From Tetraselmis striata (Eukaryota > Chlorophyta > Chlorodendrophyceae > Chlorodendrales > Chlorodendraceae): DNA of 64,000 nucleotides. The first letter of the stretch is position 1. The number at the start of each line of letters is the position of its first letter. The stretch covers positions 62,001-126,000 of the forward strand of contig VCJN01003563.1 in NCBI GenBank assembly GCA_006384855.1, given 5' to 3'. Positions 44,871-56,070 of the stretch are shown here, in pieces. Position numbers and translations under genes: made by a program. A model generated the notes under the pieces. The model was not told the origin of the DNA and made no database searches. It saw only the letters and a list, made by a program, of their open reading frames with translations.

Positions 44871-45669
44871 CTATACAAAAACACTGCTCCATGGAAAGCG
44901 ACTATATTATACCGAGGATATATTGAAAATCATTTTACAATTTTGCCATGTTCTAAACGGGCGGACGATCTCTGACCACTACCACAGCACGGCCACGGGG
45001 ACAATACATCCTTGTTACCATACTACGGGCGCGCGGCAAGTCCACCAATATTGCAATACTATACGACGTGATGTATGAATTCAAATGTTCCATTTCTACC
45101 GTGTGTGTGCTGCGCGAGCCGGCGGCTGCAGTGCCGCACAGCCAGGCGCGGAGTACTTCGGAAATATGAGGGCTAGTAAGAGCAATAGTGCTCGAATGTA
45201 TCCGTATCATCTCCACACTGGCTGGAAAAAAGCCGCGCCATCATGCTGATTCATGCGTGCCGCAACAAACCAAAGCAATTGAACCAACAAACGCGCATGA
45301 CAAATTCCATGGAAAATACAGGGTACCGCTATTCCGGCAATGCTTGGCTGCTAGTGCTTGAATGAGAAGTATACGCTGGGAATGGTCCTGGCGCATAATC
45401 CATCCTTTCAATGCGGGACGAAATCTCTTCTCAGTGACGAGCACTGACAATTGGCCCCTGGGTATAAAACTGCACGAAAACTAGAGTCTCTTTTACAAAT
45501 ATTCCGAAACGGCAACCCGGGGGGGGGAGGGGGGGCATTCTGTATGATTTCTTATATAAATCATGTCGTCTAATGAGTTGGCGTCTTTGTTCAAGCAGAG
45601 CGGAATTGCTCGTGGGCTGAATCATAGCCGCCAGGTGCGCCCTCTAGACGCGTAGATGAAGGCCGCCTC

Positions 45670-48600
45670 TCAGACCTTCTTGGCGGCCTCCGCCGTGGCT
45701 GCCGCCTGCTTGGCGCGCTCGCGCTCCGCCAGGTCCGCCTTGAGGTGCACCATGCGACTGAAGATGCGCAGCAGGTAGCCTACGATGATGCAGGAGAAGC
45801 CGATGGCCAGGCAGATGCCCCACTGCTGCAGCGTGATGGGGTGCAGCCCAAACACGGTGCGCATGAAGGGCACCTCCATGATGAGGATCTGCATGGCGGC
45901 GATGAGCGCATAGATGCCGATGAAGACGCCGCTGGAGAGGATGCCCTCAAAGATGTTCCACTCATCGTTGATCTTGCGCGCGTTGAGCAGGTTGCCCAGC
46001 TGCAGCCAGATGTAGGCGTTGAAGAAGATGCTGTTGATGCGCACGTCCACCGCGGCGACGGCGGTCTCGTACGCGGTGGCCTGCGTGATGAACAGCTGGT
46101 CGCAGGTCTCAAACTCGGGGCAGGTGGCCACGCCCGCGCCGCACAGCACCTCCGACTGCGGCCGCTCCATCAGCAGGCACTGCGCGCCCGCGCCCGCGCC
46201 GCCCTGGAAGGAGGTGCAGGGCAGGCGGCAGTCGCTGGGGTAGTGGTAGCCGGGCAGTGTAGGCACAAAGAACATGAAGGCCATGGCGATGCCGATCTGG
46301 TACGAGGCCTGCCCCACGATGTGGATCCACATGCGGCTGCTGATGAGCGGCGCCTCGCGGCCGTTGGGCTTCTGGTCCAGCAGGCTGCGCGCGGGCGCCT
46401 CCGTGGCCAGCGCCAGCGCGGCAAAGCTGTCCATGATCATGTTGATCCACAGCAGCTGCAGGATGTTGAGCGGTGGCTCCTTGTCGCTGCGCACCACGGC
46501 GGCGAAGAAGGTGGTGAGCACGGCGGACACGTTGATGGTGAGCTGGAACTGCAGGAACTTGCGGATGTTGTTGAACACGTTGCGCCCCCACATCACGGCC
46601 ATGATGATGCTCTGGAAGTTGTCGTCCAGGATGACGATGTCAGACGCCTCCTTGGCCACCTCCGTGCCGGAGATGCCCATGCTCAGGCCGACGTCGCTCT
46701 TCTTGAGGGCGGGCGCATCGTTGGTGCCGTCGCCGGTGACGGCCACTACGTCGCCGCCCGCCTGCAGCGCGCTCACCAGCATGTACTTGTCCTCCGGGGT
46801 GCTGCGCGCCAGCACCTCCATGTCCGGCAGCACAGAGGCCAGCTCGCCCGCGGCCGCCAGCTTGCGGAAGGCGGGGCCCTCCATGGCAGTGCCATTGGTC
46901 AGGATGTGGCACTCGCGCGCGATGTGCTTGGCGGTGTGGATGTTGTCGCCGGTGACCATGCGCACGCTGATGCCGGCGCGCTTGCAGGTCAGCACGGCGT
47001 CCGGCACCTCCTTGCGCACCGGGTCCTTGATGCCCACGATGGCCAGCAGCGTGAGGTCGCGCTCGGGCGCCTCCGCAAAGGTGTCGGCGGCCTCGCCCGC
47101 CGGGAAGTCCGCGCGCGCCAGGCACAGGGTGCGCAGGCCACGCGCCGCCATCTCGGTGACCACGTCATTGAGCAGCTTGTCGCGCAGCTGGGCGCTGAGG
47201 GGCGCCTCCTTGCCAGCGGTGTCCATGTAGCTGACGCAGCGCTGCAGCACAATCTCGGCGGCGCCCTTGTTGTGCAGGCGCTTGCCGCCGCCGGGCAGCG
47301 GCAGCAGTGCGCTGGCCATCTTGCGGTCGCTGGTGAAGGCGTACAGCTTGTCCAGAGGGTTGGAGTCGCGAAGCGCACGGTAGTCGCAGCCCCAGTTGCG
47401 CACCATCATGAGCAGCGCGCACTCGGTGCGGTTGCCCACAAAGTCCACACGCCCGCCGGCGGCGTCCAGCAGCATGGCCTTGCTGTTGACGGCGCAGCCG
47501 AGCGCCAGCTCCTCGCGCAGGGCGTCGCCCACGTCGGACGCCTCCGGGACGCGGTCCACCTTGGCGCCGCCAAACCAGCCCTCCACCACCGTCATGCGGT
47601 TCTCCGTCAGCGTGCCGGTCTTGTCGCTGGCGATGGCGGTGGCGCCGCCCATGGTCTCGCACGCGCTCAGCACGCGCACAAAGTTGTTGTCCTGCAGCAT
47701 CTTGGTCATGGAGTAGGCGAGGCTGATGGTGACGGCCAGGGGCAGGCCCTCCGGCACCGCCATCACGATCAGCGTGACGGCCAGCGTGAACATGTGGAGC
47801 ACCTTGTTCCACTGGTGACCCGTCTCCGGCCAGCCCTGCAGCGTGAAGCAGTACTGGATGAACAGGCTGGCGAAGCACGCGATGGCGATGACGAAGGCCA
47901 TCTTGCCGATGGCGGTGGCCAGCACGGTGAGCTTCTCCTCCAGCGGGGTCTCCTCCTGCTCCGTCTGCACCAGGGCCAGGGTCTTGCCCCACTCGCTGTG
48001 GCGGCCCACCGCGATGACCAGCATCTTGCCGTTGCCCTCCACCACCTGGGTGCCGCTGCGGCAGTAGGGGGTGTTATCGTCCTTGTCGATGGGCTCCGTC
48101 TCGCCGGTGAGCGAGGCCTCGTCCATCTTGGGATCGTTGCCGCTGATGAGGACGCAGTCCGCCACCACCTTGTCGCCCACGTCGAAGATGACGACGTCGC
48201 CGACAAGCAGCTCCGTGGAGATTACCTGCTTCTCCACGCCGTCACGCACCACGGTGATGGGGATCTCGTCCTTCTTGCTGTTGAGCTTGCGGAATTGCAG
48301 CTCCTTGGAGTAGTCGTTGCTGGCGCCCACGCTGCACACAAGCACCACCGCCGCCCAGACGGCGACGCCCTCGATCCAGGCGTTCTTGGCGCGCTCCTCG
48401 GGGATGGCGACGCCCATAATGGTGGATATCTGGCGACACGAGGGCGTAGCGGGTGGGCGAGGGGGGTGGGGGGGGCTCGCATCAGGTGTGGGCTCTTGCA
48501 TTGTCATGGATAGGTGCGGAGACAGCATAGGCGGCAGCTCGGCGAGGCATGCTCGCGCGTCAGTCGGAAATCGAAACGGGATAGGCAGCAGACGGATCCA

Positions 48601-49442
48601 CCGCAGTGGCAGGTGTGGCATTATACATGTGAGGATCGTTTTAAGGGATGTGTGAATTACGACGGTGTTGACCGGTTTGAAGTCGCGGGTTCGGCTCTAC
48701 GGGGTGCGTGTGTAGCGTGCAGCGGCGGTGGTGGTTGGAGTAGGGCTTGGCCGGTCGGACGACCACTGCACCTCACCGTGGCGGCGAACATCAGCAGAAT
48801 TAGCGTCGGATCCTGCAGCTGCTCCCACACCATGGACAGGAAACTCTTGGGAGGCAGCGAGGGCATCCGGTTGGGCCCGAACGCGTCGACTCTCGCCGCG
48901 ATGGAGGACGAGCTGATGCCGGTGGCGACATCCGAGCCGACCTGCTTGGCGATCCCCTTCGCGCAGCCCAGCTGCTTGAAGGTCTTCACGTCCTTGTCCT
49001 GCGCACGTCGCCAACAAACATATGGTATACTCAGTCGCACGCTCCCCGCCAGCCCAAAGAGGTGCCGCAACATCCGGTGGCGGAATCGGCGGAAACAGCT
49101 TAGGAGAAACGACTAGCAGCAGGGCAGCGATCGAGAGTGTACAACCCGAGAGGTGGCGTTGTCATCTATAGTTGAATTTTTGTAGTGGCCCACTTTACGC
49201 GGCTGAAGAGAGGAGCAGGGGCCCGAATGAGGGAGGTTTGGGGGGAGGGGGGGGGGGGGGGGGTTGGCCAAAGGCAGAGCCAATTTGTTCAATTGCCCAG
49301 GTCGGGTGATGTGGCGGGAAGTCGATCGAAGGCCAAGCGACGGACGGGTGGGGTGGAGACACATCGGGCGAGGGCGAAGACGCGTACGAGTACACACCTC
49401 ATTGAGCTTGTCCAGCTGCTCCAACGACAGCTGGAAGCCCAT
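45670..49442 (-). CDS. Plasma-membrane-type (IIB) Ca2+-ATPase, copy A
   Basis: Exons 49442-49398, 48998-48777 and 48429-45670 (1008 residues). A P-type ATPase: TGET at about 197-200 (actuator), PEGLP at 315-319 (M4 calcium site), phosphorylated Asp358 in DKTGT, NKGAAEIVL near 476-484 (nucleotide binding), TGDGTNDAP at 654-662, and NMIMDSFAAL with N752 and D756 (M6 calcium site). The single N and D in M6 and the overall order fit PMCA/ACA pumps that export Ca2+ with ATP. The N-terminal exon MGFQLSLEQLDKLNE is short; in-frame sequence upstream (PQPGNYGA) may be coding, so a further 5' exon is possible. The C-tail is short, with no long calmodulin-binding extension. Head-to-head with copy B. Both copies share a 3' UTR motif TTTGTAAAAGAGA containing TGTAA. 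Confidence 0.92.
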
Positions 49443-50650
49443 CGCGCCGTAGTTGCCGGGCTGCGGCAGCCGCGGCTCGGTGTCCTTTGCGAGTAGGCGC
49501 TGGGGCGGCCAGATATGCGTGAATTGTCCACGTCGGGGGTGCTTGAAGCTAACGACGGTGCGTCTTCGACCAGTTCTGATAGTAAGCGAGGCAACCCGTC
49601 GTGTTTGTGCGGTGGATCCCAGACCGACGACCAGCACAGTAGCAGACGAGTGAGCTGCTCGGCCAGCGCGCAGTGCGTGGGGGGAATGTGGCTCCGGCGC
49701 GCGCGTCCGCGCGCTGACGAGACGAACCCTGCAGTCAACTGCCTCCGTGTATGTCGTTTTTGCAGATTGTTTTTGCAGATTGTTGAAGCATCAGAAGTAT
49801 TTCCGTCCGTCCGCGCGAAAACGGGCTAGCAGCAGCATTTACTGGAGTCGCTATGGCGGAACGCGTACGCATTACACAGGAACGTACCAGCAGCATGTAC
49901 GATACCTGTACGAGTGCCCGTAAGCAGCACAATAACGCGCGGCTTACTTTATTTATGCCCGCCGTGTTGGGGAGGGCGACGACCATGATCTAGCCGCTAG
50001 TATATATAAATGTACATGTATATAACTGTACGTATATGTATATTATATGTATGTATATACATACAGTAAATATACATATATATATATTTGTTATACCAGC
50101 ATTATGATATTTTGGCGGCAAAGCCAGCGAATTTTTTTATACGCCACTGATACCCACTCGCGCTACTATATAAGCTCCGCAAATCTCGTTGAGCAGATGC
50201 GCTGCGAGGGTTGTCTCTTCGCGTGCATGCTCATCATAAATACAGTAAGTACCTTGGTACTAATGTATTTATTTTAAATTGGATTGGATTACAGTATGTT
50301 TTATTCTTTGCTGTACTGTAGGTAGAGCTGAGAAGCCCCGCCCTAGCCCAACCACCGTCATCAGCATGGCAGTCCAGTAGTAGCAGCAGCGCCGAGCAAC
50401 AAGTCCAGCGGAAGTGTGGCAGTGCTGCTGCTGGCCTACTTGAACCGCTTGCAGTCGAACAATTGACGAACCAGTCACCACGGGTCGACGCGGCCATATT
50501 GTTGCAACCAGTCTGCCAGTGTAAGCGCATGCCGCCCACGCAGTAATTGCATTGGCGGCACCAAACCGACGCGCACGTCGCAGCTGCCCACTCGTGAAGC
50601 CGCAGGCGAGTCGGCGGCGCAACCCCACATACAGCGGCACCGAGTTCCCG
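49443..50650. promoter_or_regulatory. Divergent promoter region between the two Ca2+-ATPase copies
   Basis: 1.2 kb separates the two start codons, so regulatory DNA is probably shared. It contains an AT-rich, TATA-dense microsatellite (about 50000-50095, many TATATA/TGTATA steps) near its centre. Inferred function only; no specific factor sites recognised. Confidence 0.4.
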
Positions 50651-53600
50651 ATGACGACGTTTCAGCTGGCTCTCGAGCAGCTGGACAAGCTCAATGAGGT
50701 AAGGCCCAACGGCATAAGGGGCTTGCTTCGGCCACTCGGCCGCGAGGGGTGGCCATCGCCTACCGGCAGGAGACCAGTCAGCAGGCCCCCACACACGGTC
50801 TCCACCCAGCGATGGCTGGACTCTATTGCGTGAATGCCACCGTCCGACGACGCTGTCTTCCCCCCTGCATGCGGGGGTGTTTATATGCCCTGCCATGGAC
50901 GCGCGCAGGACAAGGACGTAAAGACCTTCAAGCAGCTGGGATGCGCCAAGGGGATCGCCAAGCAGATCGGTTCCGATGTCGCCACGGGCATCAGCTCGTC
51001 TTCCATCGCGGCGAGAGTCGACGCGTTCGGGCCCAAACCGGATGCCGTCGCTGCCTCCCAAGAGCTTTCTGTCCATGGTATGGGAGCAGCTACAGGACCC
51101 GACGCTCATCCTGCTAATGTTCGCAGCCACGGTGAGTCGCGTACTTCAACCTCGACATTGACTGACTGCCTACTAACTGCCATCGGCTGACTACCTACAC
51201 AGTGCCATCAGCTCTCATGAGAAATGGAATGCATACAACAGCTCATCTGATCTATCGCTAGGGTGTTCCCTGCCTTATCAATTCCGTGAGTGCTGCTGGT
51301 GTAGTTGCCAATCACGACGCCATCGACCGGTAACTGCGTATTTTTATTTCCTGTAGTCGTTGCCCGTTACTCATGGTTTTGCCCATCTCTCCCTCTCCCT
51401 CTCGCTGTCTTATCTTCGACCGGTCGACCCTTGGTTGGTCAGTTGATCTCTCCGTAACTGCGGCTACACGCAAGAATCGATCTACCTGATTTAGCCCCCG
51501 GCCGAGCGGCTCTGCATGCCAGATAGCTCCCAACCCTAGTGCTTGTCATGTTGACAGCCAAGGCACATTATCTCCAAATATTTGAGCCAGCGACGCCATG
51601 ACATTTCTGCCATAAGTGCTGTAATTCGCAGCAGGTACCCCGGTATCTGATAATGGCAGGTATCAGCAACACTGTTACATGACTTCCCTGGCCGCGTATC
51701 ATATCACAACCCACAAATAGCACCTGAGGACTCAATAAGCCATATGGACATTCGCATAATTCGCAGCAATGCGTAAACGCCAACAGTCAGGTCATACCTG
51801 AGCAGCACATATATTGTACTCAGCAAGCATGAGCAGTTATGGACCATGTCAGCCTAAACCCTTGAACCTCTTGGAAATAATCTCCCATCCATTCGGAAGG
51901 TAGGCCATGGCTGAAAGGTTGCGGGTACTTATCCCCCTCCCCCCTCTGCCCACAGATATCCACCATTATGGGCGTCGCCATCCCCGAGGAGCGCGCCAAG
52001 AACGCCTGGATCGAGGGCGTCGCCGTCTGGGCGGCGGTGGTGCTTGTGTGCAGCGTGGGCGCCAGCAACGACTACTCCAAGGAGCTGCAATTCCGCAAGC
52101 TCAACAGCAAGAAGGACGAGATCCCCATCACCGTGGTGCGTGACGGCGTGGAGAAGCAGGTAATCTCCACGGAGCTGCTTGTCGGCGACGTCGTCATCTT
52201 CGACGTGGGCGACAAGGTGGTGGCGGACTGCGTCCTCATCAGCGGCAACGATCCCAAGATGGACGAGGCCTCGCTCACCGGCGAGACGGAGCCCATCGAC
52301 AAGGACGATAACACCCCCTACTGCCGCAGCGGCACCCAGGTGGTGGAGGGCAACGGCAAGATGCTGGTCATCGCGGTGGGCCGCCACAGCGAGTGGGGCA
52401 AGACCCTGGCCCTGGTGCAGACGGAGCAGGAGGAGACCCCGCTGGAGGAGAAGCTCACCGTGCTGGCCACCGCCATCGGCAAGATGGCCTTCGTCATCGC
52501 CATCGCCTGCTTCGCCAGCCTGTTCATCCAGTACTGCTTCACGCTGCAGGGCTGGCCGGAGACGGGGCACCAGTGGAACAAGGTGCTCCACATGTTCACG
52601 CTGGCCGTCACGCTGATCGTGATGGCGGTGCCGGAGGGCCTCCCCCTGGCCGTCACCATCAGCCTCGCCTACTCCATGACCAAGATGCTGCAGGACAACA
52701 ACTTTGTGCGCGTGCTGAGCGCGTGCGAAACCATGGGCGGCGCCACCGCCATCGCCAGCGACAAGACCGGCACGCTGACGGAGAACCGCATGACGGTGGT
52801 GGAGGGCTGGTTTGGCGGCGCCAAGGTGGACCGCGTCCCGGAGGCGTCCGACGTGGGCGACGCCCTGCGCGAGGAGCTGGCGCTCGGCTGCGCCGTCAAC
52901 AGCAAGGCCATGCTGCTGGACGCCGCCGGCGGGCGTGTGGACTTTGTGGGCAACCGAACCGAGTGCGCGCTGCTCATGATGGTGCGCAACTGGGGCTGCG
53001 ACTACCGCGCGCTGCGCGACTCCAACCCCCTGGACAAGCTATACGCCTTCACCAGCGACCGCAAGATGGCCAGCGCGCTGCTGCCGCTGCCCGGCGGCGG
53101 CAAGCGCCTGCACAACAAGGGCGCCGCCGAGATTGTGCTGCAGCGCTGCGTCAGCTACATGGACACCGCTGGCAAGGAGGCCCCCCTCAGCGCCCAGCTG
53201 CGCGACAAGCTGCTCAATGACGTGGTCACCGAGATGGCGGCGCGTGGCCTGCGCACCCTGTGCCTGGCGCGCGCCGACTTCCCGGCGGGCGAGGCCGCCG
53301 ACACCTTTGCGGAGGCGCCCGAGCGCGACCTCACGCTGCTGGCCATCGTGGGCATCAAGGACCCGGTGCGCAAGGAGGTGCCGGACGCCGTGCTGACCTG
53401 CAAGCGCGCCGGCATCAGCGTGCGCATGGTCACCGGCGACAACATCCACACCGCCAAGCACATCGCGCGCGAGTGCCACATTCTGACCAACGGCACTGCC
53501 ATGGAGGGCCCCGCCTTCCGCAAGCTGGCGGCCGCGGGCGAGCTGGCCTCTGTGCTGCCGGACATGGAGGTGCTGGCGCGCAGCACCCCGGAGGACAAGT

Positions 53601-54715
53601 ACATGCTGGTGAGCGCGCTGCAGGCGGGCGGCGACGTGGTGGCCGTCACCGGCGATGGCACCAACGATGCGCCCGCCCTCAAGAAGAGCGACGTCGGCCT
53701 GAGCATGGGCATCTCCGGCACGGAGGTGGCCAAGGAGGCGTCTGACATCGTCATCCTGGACGACAACTTCCAGAGCATCATCATGGCCGTCATGTGGGGG
53801 CGCAACGTGTTCAACAACATCCGCAAGTTCCTGCAGTTCCAGCTCACCATCAACGTGTCCGCCGTGCTCACCACCTTCTTCGCCGCCGTGGTGCGCAGCG
53901 ACAAGGAGCCACCGCTCAACATCCTGCAGCTGCTGTGGATCAACATGATCATGGACAGCTTTGCCGCGCTGGCGCTGGCCACGGAGGCGCCCGCGCGCAG
54001 CCTGCTGGACCAGAAGCCCAACGGCCGCGAGGCGCCGCTCATCAGCAACCGCATGTGGATCCACATCGTGGGGCAGGCCTCGTACCAGATCGGCATCGCC
54101 ATGGCCTTCATGTTCTTTGTGCCTACACTGCCCGGCTACCACTACCCCAGCGACTGCCGCCTGCCCTGCACCTCCTTCCAGGGCGGCGCCGGCGCGGGCG
54201 CGCAGTGCCTGCTGATGGAGCGGCCGCAGTCGGAGGTGCTGTGCGGCGCGGGCGTGGCCACCTGCCCCGAGTTTGAGACCTGCGACCAGCTGTTCATCAC
54301 GCAGGCCACCGCGTACGAGACCGCCGTCGCCGCGGTGGACGTGCGCATCAACAGCATCTTCTTCAACGCCTACATCTGGCTGCAGCTGGGCAACCTGCTC
54401 AATGCGCGCAAGATCAACGATGAGTGGAACATCTTTGAGGGCATTCTCTCCAGCGGCGTCTTCATCGGCATCTACGCGCTCATCGCCGCCATGCAGATCT
54501 TCATCATGGAGGTGCCCTTCATGCGCACCGTCTTTGGGCTGCACCCCATCACGCTGCAGCAGTGGGGCATCTGCCTGGCCATCGGCTTCTCCTGCATCAT
54601 CGTGGGCTACCTGCTGCGCATCTTCAGCCGCATGGTGCACCTCAAGGCAGACCTGGCGGAGCGTGAGCGCGCCAAGCAGGCGGCAGCCACGGCGGAGGCC
54701 GCCAAGAAGGTCTGA
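50651..54715 (+). pseudogene. Plasma-membrane-type Ca2+-ATPase, copy B, frameshifted in exon 2
   Basis: Exons 50651-50698, 50909-51131 and 51956-54715 use the same splice positions as copy A. Exon 3 has exactly the same length (2760 nt), and its 919-residue product differs from copy A at only two sites: Asn for Ser at exon residue 698 and Phe for Leu at 849. Every catalytic motif is present. Exon 2 is 223 nt instead of 222. An extra A in CCCAAACCGG (51033-51037) against CCCAACCGG in copy A shifts the frame before the first TM helix, so as read the gene cannot make a full pump. Exon 1 (MTTFQLALEQLDKLNE) and the introns have diverged. Either a recent pseudogene or a one-base assembly error; exon 3 alone remains fully open. 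A TGTAA lies at 54929-54933 behind a C13 run. Confidence 0.8.
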
Positions 54716-55919
54716 GAGGCGGCCTTTATCTTCGCGCGCCTGGCGGCCATGATTCAGCCCACCGAGCAGGTCCACTCATCGCGAAGGACGGCGGAAAGCC
54801 AACAGTTGATGTCAGGATCTGGGTAGCACGTTTGAGCGTGAGTATGCGCACAATATATAGATTGCGCTGTTCTGGAACTCACCCCCCCCCCCCCTTGCTC
54901 CCATCCCAACCCTCCGCCTCGGGACATTTGTAAAAGAGATTACGTAGCTCAAAATAAATATGCTCAGGTTATTTGCCAAAAGGTAATTGTTTCATGGGTG
55001 TCTCTGCCATGTTGGCATTAACAGTCGCTGCATCCAGGCAAGCAGAATGCATAATTGTATGCGCCGTGACTGATGAATAACCTGCTTGTTTCGTTTTTTC
55101 GTTTGATATGTATGTGGAAGTGAATTGTGTGAGAGAGCGAGCGGATCGTTGCACCAAAAAACTAGGCATTGTATTGGGAGGGGTGGTAGAGCCTCAAAAC
55201 CAAAGGCATGTAGTGATCATAGCGAAAAGATCCAGGGACGCCATGTTGGTTGCAGATAATGCCGGACTTAACATAGTCATATTCCGGACATGATCATGGA
55301 TTTGTGATGGTTTCGGAGCAATTGCAGATAGTAGCGTGTGCAGACCGAGAATGCTATCTGCGCTTGGTGGATGATTTCAAGCAGCGATCAGCATTACATG
55401 CTTTGTCCAGCATCATTACAGCCGCAGTACTGGTACCTGGACATTGCCTCAATAAAGATGATAGGAGCAGGCAGCCCAGCGCGATATATGACAGTACCGT
55501 GCAGATAACAATATCACGTATTGATCTTACTGAGGTGCTGCCGTAAAATTACTGCTGGTATTGGCCAGCAGTGGGTGAATAAACAACCTTCAGGCAGTTT
55601 GGCATATTACTTTTTCTGCTGATCCCCGCTGCTGTGTGGCATTTACCGGTATTGGTAATTTTGTATTAGTTATGTTGATGGCTATAATCTCAATTACAAT
55701 TATCACACCACCGTAGTAATATTAGCCAAACAGTGTCATGACACGACGGTGCTATTTTCCGAGTATGTTCTCATCGCCGTACCAAAGTAGCTGTATGTAG
55801 CAGGTAGCCACCATCGCAGTAGCTACATCTAGGTAGTACTGGCTACTTTGATGATAGTTACCTACCTACTGCCTATACTGGGAAATGATAATTGTGTTTG
55901 TGGTGGAGGGGGTGGGGGG

Positions 55920-56070
55920 GGCTGCGGCTGTGCCTGTGCCTGTGCCTGTGCCTGTGTGTGGCTGTGTCTGTGTGTGTGGCTGTGTGTGTGGCTGTGTGTG
56001 TGTGTGTGGCTGTGTGTATATGGCTGTGTGGTTGTGAGTGTGGAAGGGTGTGGGTGTGGGTGTGCCTGGG
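55920..56070. repeat. GT-rich microsatellite
   Basis: Imperfect (GTGTGTGTGGCT)n and (TGTGCC)n repeats; translations are repetitive and not coding. Confidence 0.9.

Larger units (their letters stand above)
43589..45669. other. Intergenic; cluster of LINE 3' ends
   Basis: MTR4's 5' side, then three LINE-family 3' ends (about 43864-44040 plus, 44148-44215 minus, 44515-44870 minus), AT-rich DNA, and the 3' UTR of the Ca2+-ATPase copy A with TGTAA (TTACA at 45493-45497) and a poly-C run on its sense strand (near 45520). Confidence 0.6.

Noticed and set aside
45745..48513. A 922-codon open frame antisense to Ca2+-ATPase copy A (and shorter ones opposite copy B)
   Set aside because: It mirrors the GC3-rich codon bias of the real gene; the translation is His/Ala/Arg-rich without domains, while the other strand carries every P-type ATPase motif.
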